Below the pieces are notes generated by a model that searched no databases, was not told where the DNA came from, and saw nothing but the letters and a program-made list of their open reading frames with translations. DNA of 64,000 nt, taken from the NCBI RefSeq assembly GCF_011440275.1, contig NZ_JAAOIV010000002.1, positions 372,001 to 436,000 of the forward strand. The letters run 5' to 3'. Below, in pieces: positions 58,058 to 64,000 of the stretch; position 1 is the first letter of the stretch, and every line of letters starts with the position of its first letter. The position numbers and the translations under genes are program-made. The DNA is from Metallococcus carri (lineage in GTDB: Bacteria > Actinomycetota > Actinomycetes > Actinomycetales > Dermatophilaceae).

Positions 58058-59936
58058 GAGAGTTACCCGAGGGCAGGTCGGCGCTGGTGTTCGGGGCGTC
58101 CGTCGTGATGTTTTCTGTCGCGCCTCTTCCCCTCACTGCGTTCGTGTCCTCGTTCGGGTCGGCGCTCACGACGCGGGGCTTGGCGTCCACCCCTGCCTCC
58201 TTGCGCTGCTCCGGCGTGATCGGGGCGGGCGCGGCGGTCAGCGGGTCGTAGCCACCACCGGACTTCGGGAAGGCGATGACCTCGCGGATCGAGTCGGTGC
58301 CGGCGAGCAGCGCGACGATGCGGTCCCAGCCGAAGGCGATGCCGCCGTGCGGCGGGGCGCCGAACTGGAAGGCGTCGAGCAGGAAGCCGAACTTCTCCTG
58401 GGCGTCCTCCGGGGACAGGCCCATCACCGAAAAGACGCGCTCCTGGATGTCGCGGCGGTGGATGCGGATCGAGCCGCCGCCGATCTCGTTGCCATTGCAG
58501 ACCATGTCGTAGGCATAGGCGAGCGCCGAGCCGGGGTCGGTGTCGAAGGTGTCGATGAACTCCTTCTTCGGCATGGTGAAGGCGTGGTGCACGGCCGTCC
58601 AGGACCCCGACCCGACCGCCACGTCACCGGAGGCGACCGCGTCGGCGGCCGGCTCGAAGAGCGGCGCGTCGAGCACCCAAAGGAAGGACCAGGCGGAGGT
58701 GTCGATCAGGTCGCAGCGACGGCCGATCTCGAGCCGGGCGGCACCGAGCAGCGCACGCGACGGCTTGGTCTCGCCGGCGGCGAAGAAGATGCAGTCGCCG
58801 GGCTTGGCGCCGACGTGCGAGGGCAGCGCGGCCTTCTCGGCGTCGGAGAGGTTCTTGGCGACCGGGCCGGTGAGCTCGCCGTCGTCCTGCACCAGCACAT
58901 AGGCCAGCCCCTTGGCGCCGCGCTGCTTGGCCCACTCCTGCCAGGCGTCGAGCTGGCGACGTGGCTGCGACGCTCCGCCGGGCATCACCACGGCACCGAC
59001 ATACGGCGCCTGGAAAACCCGGAAAGTGGTGTCCGAGAACAGATCCGTGCACTCGACGAGTTCGTTGCCGAAGCGCAGGTCGGGCTTGTCCGAGCCGTAT
59101 TTCGCCATCGCCTCGGCATAGGTCATCCGCGGGAACGGCGTCGGCAGCTCGACTCCGATGACTCGCCACAGCGCCACCGCAATCGCCTCGCCGAGCTCGA
59201 GGATGTCCTCCTGCTCCACGAAGCTCATCTCGATGTCGAGCTGGGTGAACTCCGGCTGCCGGTCGGCGCGGAAGTCTTCATCGCGATAGCAGCGCGCGAT
59301 CTGGTAGTAGCGCTCCATCCCCGCGACCATGAGCAGCTGCTTGAACAGCTGCGGGCTCTGCGGCAGGGCGTACCACGAGCCGGGCGACAGCCGCGCGGGC
59401 ACCAGGAAGTCGCGGGCGCCTTCGGGCGTCGAGCGGGTCAGCGTCGGGGTCTCGATCTCGACGAAGTCACGGTCGGCCAGAACGGAGCGGGCAGCGGCAT
59501 TCACCTTGCTGCGCAAGCGAATTGCGTCACCCTGGGCCGGACGGCGCAGGTCGAGATAGCGGTACTTCAGCCGCGCTTCCTCACCCACGGTCACCCGCTC
59601 GTCGATCTGGAAGGGCAGCGCCGCCGAGGGCGACAGCACCTCGATCCGGTCGGCGACGACGTCGACCTCACCGGTCGGCAGGTCGCGGTTGACGTCCTTG
59701 GGGTCGCGCGGCTGCACGGTGCCGGTCACCTGCACGCAGTATTCGTTGCGCAGGTCGTGCGCTCCCCCGGTCAGCACCTCGTCGCGCGCCACGACCTGCA
59801 CGATCCCGCTCGCGTCGCGCAGGTCCAGGAAGGCCACGCCACCGTGATCACGACGGCGGCCGATCCAGCCGGTGAGGGTGACGGTGGTGCCGGCGTCGGA
59901 CGCACGCAGCGTCCCGGCCTGGTGGGTGCGAAGCAC
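58050..59936 (-). CDS. aspS: Aspartyl-tRNA synthetase
   Basis: AspS charges tRNA-Asp (and possibly tRNA-Asn if a GatCAB pathway exists). The 628-residue bacterial-type class II enzyme has an N-terminal OB fold, catalytic motifs [20 protein letters not shown] and [15 protein letters not shown], and an insertion domain. It ends with a 40-residue Asn/Thr/Ser-rich tail not seen in most homologues. Its stop overlaps the phosphotransferase CTG. GTG 59936 begins MLRTHQAG. Confidence 0.96.
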   Translation of the reverse strand: MLRTHQAGTLRASDAGTTVTLTGWIGRRRDHGGVAFLDLRDASGIVQVVARDEVLTGGAHDLRNEYCVQVTGTVQPRDPKDVNRDLPTGEVDVVADRIEVLSPSAALPFQIDERVTVGEEARLKYRYLDLRRPAQGDAIRLRSKVNAAARSVLADRDFVEIETPTLTRSTPEGARDFLVPARLSPGSWYALPQSPQLFKQLLMVAGMERYYQIARCYRDEDFRADRQPEFTQLDIEMSFVEQEDILELGEAIAVALWRVIGVELPTPFPRMTYAEAMAKYGSDKPDLRFGNELVECTDLFSDTTFRVFQAPYVGAVVMPGGASQPRRQLDAWQEWAKQRGAKGLAYVLVQDDGELTGPVAKNLSDAEKAALPSHVGAKPGDCIFFAAGETKPSRALLGAARLEIGRRCDLIDTSAWSFLWVLDAPLFEPAADAVASGDVAVGSGSWTAVHHAFTMPKKEFIDTFDTDPGSALAYAYDMVCNGNEIGGGSIRIHRRDIQERVFSVMGLSPEDAQEKFGFLLDAFQFGAPPHGGIAFGWDRIVALLAGTDSIREVIAFPKSGGGYDPLTAAPAPITPEQRKEAGVDAKPRVVSADPNEDTNAVRGRGATENITTDAPNTSADLPSGNSPA

Positions 59937-60037
59937 GTGGATTTCCTTCGAATCAGCGGGTATGGCGGTCTGGTCGCCCGACCGTGCAGTCTACGGGGGT
60001 TCCGCGGTCGCCTGATGCGGCACCTGCAGACCCCAAC

Positions 60038-60154
60038 CTCACTTGCATGCCGAAACCCCACTTGCATGCCGTGATCACCGCATGCAAGTGGGTGCGTGGC
60101 ATGCAAGTGGAGCCCCAGGCATGCGAGTGGCCGGACCGCCCGCAGGCGCCCGGC
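60038..60154. repeat. GCATGC dispersed repeat family (locus 2)
   Basis: CACTTGCATGCC occurs at about 60041 and 60059, followed by GCATGCAAGTG at 60080 and 60099 and GCATGCGAGTGGCCGGAC at 60119. The block 60059-60090 is a large palindrome (arms CACTTGCATGC and GCATGCAAGTG around GTGATCAC). The same units end the same way at 10720-10812. The 220-bp gap otherwise holds the aspS upstream region. Confidence 0.85.
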
Positions 60155-60156
60155 CG

Positions 60157-62268
<2,112 letters not shown>

Positions 62269-62595
62269 CCCTGACACCCGCTCCCGGCGTCCCCGTGCGC
62301 CTCACAGCCTGAGCACCTCACACCCGTAGTAGAGGAATCCGCTCGCTACAGCCGCCGAATCCCTCTACTACCGTTGTAGAGACGCCGACGCGCACCCACA
62401 CCCGTAGTAGAGGAATCCGGTCGCTATTGCCGCCGGATTCCCCTACTACCGATGTAGCGACTTCTACATCGGTAGTAGAGGGCAGCGGTTGTTATAGCGA
62501 CCCTCTCGCCCCTCCGACCACGCCTTGAGGGACCGACGGCGGCCGGAGCGACGGCAGCCGGGGCGACGTGCGCGCGGGCTGATTACGATCGGCGG
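62269..62595. other. 327-bp gap after argG
   Basis: The gap is dominated by TAGTAG palindromic repeats (62322-62502), with 50 bp of plain sequence on the argG side and about 90 bp before the aldo/keto reductase start. No gene is seen. Confidence 0.6.
62322..62502. repeat. TAGTAG palindromic repeat family, argG locus
   Basis: Two full palindromes (about 62323-62378 and 62400-62454) have arms CCCGTAGTAGAGGAATCCG and the inverse CGAATCCCTCTACTAC or CGGATTCCCCTACTAC. A third partial copy with GGTTGTTATAGCGACCC lies at 62462-62502. Each full copy could form a 20-bp hairpin and act as a bidirectional terminator for argG. Confidence 0.85.
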
Positions 62596-63546
62596 GTGAC
62601 TGTTTCCACTGCTGACCTTGTGCTCGGAGCGATGTACTTCGGCACCCGCAACGACGACAAGGAGTCCTTCGCGCTGCTCGACCGCTTCGTCGAGCGGGGC
62701 GGACGCACTATCGACACCTCCGATTGCTACGCCTTTTGGGCCAGCGGCACCGGTGCGGGCGGCCAGAGTGAGGCGGTCCTCGGCAGGTGGCTCGCCGCGA
62801 ACCCCGGCATACGGCAGGAGCTGGTCATCGCGACCAAGGTCGGCATGGAGCCCCAGGTGCCTGGCAAATTCGATGTGCCACAAGGACTTTCGGCACCGGT
62901 GATCGAGCGGCAACTGGCGGCGTCGCTGGAGCGGCTCGGCCTGGACCGGGTCGACCTCTATTGGGCGCACGGTGAGGACCGCCGCGTCGATTTGGCCGAG
63001 ACGGTCGCCGCCATGGGCGCCGCGGTGCGTGCTGGCCAGGTCGATCGCCTCGGCATCTCCAATCACCCCACCTGGCGGGTCGAGCAGGCGCGCGCCCTCG
63101 CCCGCGAGCAGGGTGTCGAGCCCTTCACCGCGCTGCAGCTGACCACGTCATACGTGCGACCGCGTCCGGACACCCAGGTGCCGGGCAAGGATCATCGGTT
63201 CGGGTTCGTCACCGACGAGACGATCGACTACCTGCAGACCCATCCGGAGCTGGAACTGTGGGCCTATTCCCCGCTCGTGCAGGGCAGTTACGACCGAGCC
63301 GACCGGCCGTTCCCGGACGTCTACGACCACCCGGGCACGACGGCTCGGCTCGCCGAACTCTCTTCTGTCGCAAGCGAACTCGGCGCCACCCGCGGCCAGG
63401 TCGTGCTCTCCTGGCTGCTGCACTCCACGCCGCAGGCGCGCCCGATCGTCGGAGTGAGCACGCTTGAGCAACTGGACCAGGCATTGGCCGCCGCGGAGCT
63501 GCCGCTGAGCGCCGATCACCTCGCCAGGCTGGACGCCGCACACTGA
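62596..63546 (+). CDS. Aldo/keto reductase
   Basis: This 316-residue NADPH-dependent TIM barrel has the catalytic set visible: Asp and Tyr in RTIDTSDCYAFW, Lys in VIATKVG and His in LYWAHGEDRR. The cofactor region ARPIVGVSTLEQLDQAL is intact. The substrate is unknown; such proteins reduce sugars, steroids or toxic aldehydes. GTG start at 62596 behind an AGGAGGG-poor leader is a little uncertain. Confidence 0.88.
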   Translation: MTVSTADLVLGAMYFGTRNDDKESFALLDRFVERGGRTIDTSDCYAFWASGTGAGGQSEAVLGRWLAANPGIRQELVIATKVGMEPQVPGKFDVPQGLSAPVIERQLAASLERLGLDRVDLYWAHGEDRRVDLAETVAAMGAAVRAGQVDRLGISNHPTWRVEQARALAREQGVEPFTALQLTTSYVRPRPDTQVPGKDHRFGFVTDETIDYLQTHPELELWAYSPLVQGSYDRADRPFPDVYDHPGTTARLAELSSVASELGATRGQVVLSWLLHSTPQARPIVGVSTLEQLDQALAAAELPLSADHLARLDAAH

Positions 63547-63618
63547 CCCGGTGGGCGAGCCCGCACCGTCGTTTGTCAAGGTGGACCCTCCGTCTTTTGT
63601 GCTGACAGAGGAGTCCGT

Positions 63619-64000
63619 ATGTCGTCGGCGACCACCTCGCCGAATCGGCAGGGCGCCACGTTCCTGGGTCATCCCCGGGGCCTCGCGACCCTGTTCAATG
63701 TCGAGCTGTGGGAGCGCTTCTCGTACTACGGGATGCGCGCGATCCTGCTCTACTACCTGGTCGACACGGTCGCGAATGGTGGTCTGGGAGTTGAGGATTC
63801 GCTCGGCCAGGCCGTCGTCACGATCTACGGCGCGGCCGTCTATCTGTTGTCGATCGTCGGCGGCTGGGCGGCCGACCGGCTGATCGGTGCGCGGCGCTGC
63901 GTGCTGTATGGCGGGGTCGTCATCATGGCCGGTCATCTGTGCCTCGCCGTGCCCGTGGCGGCCTTCTCCTGGCTGGGCATAGCGTTGGTCGCCCTCGGCA
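63619..64000 (+). CDS. Proton-dependent peptide transporter (POT/PTR), N-terminal part
   Basis: The frame from ATG 63619 is open to the window edge (127 residues). FNVELWERFSYYGMRAILLYYL is the exact POT-family signature (ExxER and the conserved Tyr residues), followed by the IYGAAVYLLSIVGGWAADRL helix pair. POT proteins import di- and tripeptides using the proton gradient. GAGGAG lies 7 bp upstream. It is a second peptide-uptake system besides the ABC cluster at 46-52 kb. Confidence 0.9.
   Translation, partial: MSSATTSPNRQGATFLGHPRGLATLFNVELWERFSYYGMRAILLYYLVDTVANGGLGVEDSLGQAVVTIYGAAVYLLSIVGGWAADRLIGARRCVLYGGVVIMAGHLCLAVPVAAFSWLGIALVALG

Overview
The window is a high-GC chromosome segment of an actinobacterium. 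The order alaS-ruvX-mltG-aroE-aroC-aroK-aroB, efp-nusB, pyrR-pyrB-pyrC-carA-carB-pyrK-pyrD-pyrF and mihF-gmk-rpoZ-coaBC-metK-priA-def-fmt-rsmB-rpe is the classical actinobacterial core block. The short-repeat content and gene set look most like Micrococcales (Dermacoccaceae/Intrasporangiaceae type); that placement is an inference. Almost all core genes lie on the minus strand, so transcription runs from right to left, and many neighbours overlap by ATGA, GTGA or TGATG, which indicates translational coupling. No rRNA, tRNA, CRISPR array or IS transposase was seen.

Layout from the left: 1-0.44 kb, start of an ABC exporter cut by the edge; 0.5-4 kb, hisF, hisG and hisE with small accessory genes; 4.1-8.5 kb, an FMN-riboswitch-controlled ribD-ribE-ribBA-ribH-ribM operon; 8.7-11.1 kb, a DUF222/HNH protein and small genes; 11.1-15.9 kb, rpe, rsmB, fmt, def and a HAD hydrolase; 16-21.9 kb, priA, metK, coaBC, rpoZ, gmk and mihF; 22.2-32.2 kb, the pyrimidine operon with a PyrR-type leader; 32.4-34.6 kb, an insertion between pyrR and nusB (a metalloprotease-like lipoprotein and an acyltransferase-like membrane protein); 34.6-45.6 kb, nusB, efp, a glutamate-synthase-like gene, the aro genes, mltG, ruvX and alaS; 45.9-52.2 kb, a five-gene oligopeptide ABC transporter; 52.7-58 kb, rarA, a GNAT protein, a thioesterase, a flavin reductase and a phosphotransferase; 58-64 kb, aspS, a small membrane protein, two gene remnants, argG, an aldo/keto reductase and the start of a POT peptide transporter.

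The accessory structure is more unusual than the gene list. (1) The octamer CGGCATAC/GTATGCCG occurs 60 times by eye (31 and 29 in the two orientations), about once per 1.07 kb, in every codon frame and often at the cost of the rare Ile codon ATA. Its density and lack of strand bias resemble a DNA uptake or recognition sequence. (2) At least six unrelated short repeat families occupy the gaps. They include 21-bp and 22-bp phased arrays and a palindrome whose TAGTAG supplies the stop codons of pyrF and aroE. One family is inserted in frame in the linker of CoaBC. (3) The pyr operon encodes a PyrD-like protein in which most dihydroorotate-binding and catalytic residues are replaced, although PyrK keeps its iron-sulfur cysteines.
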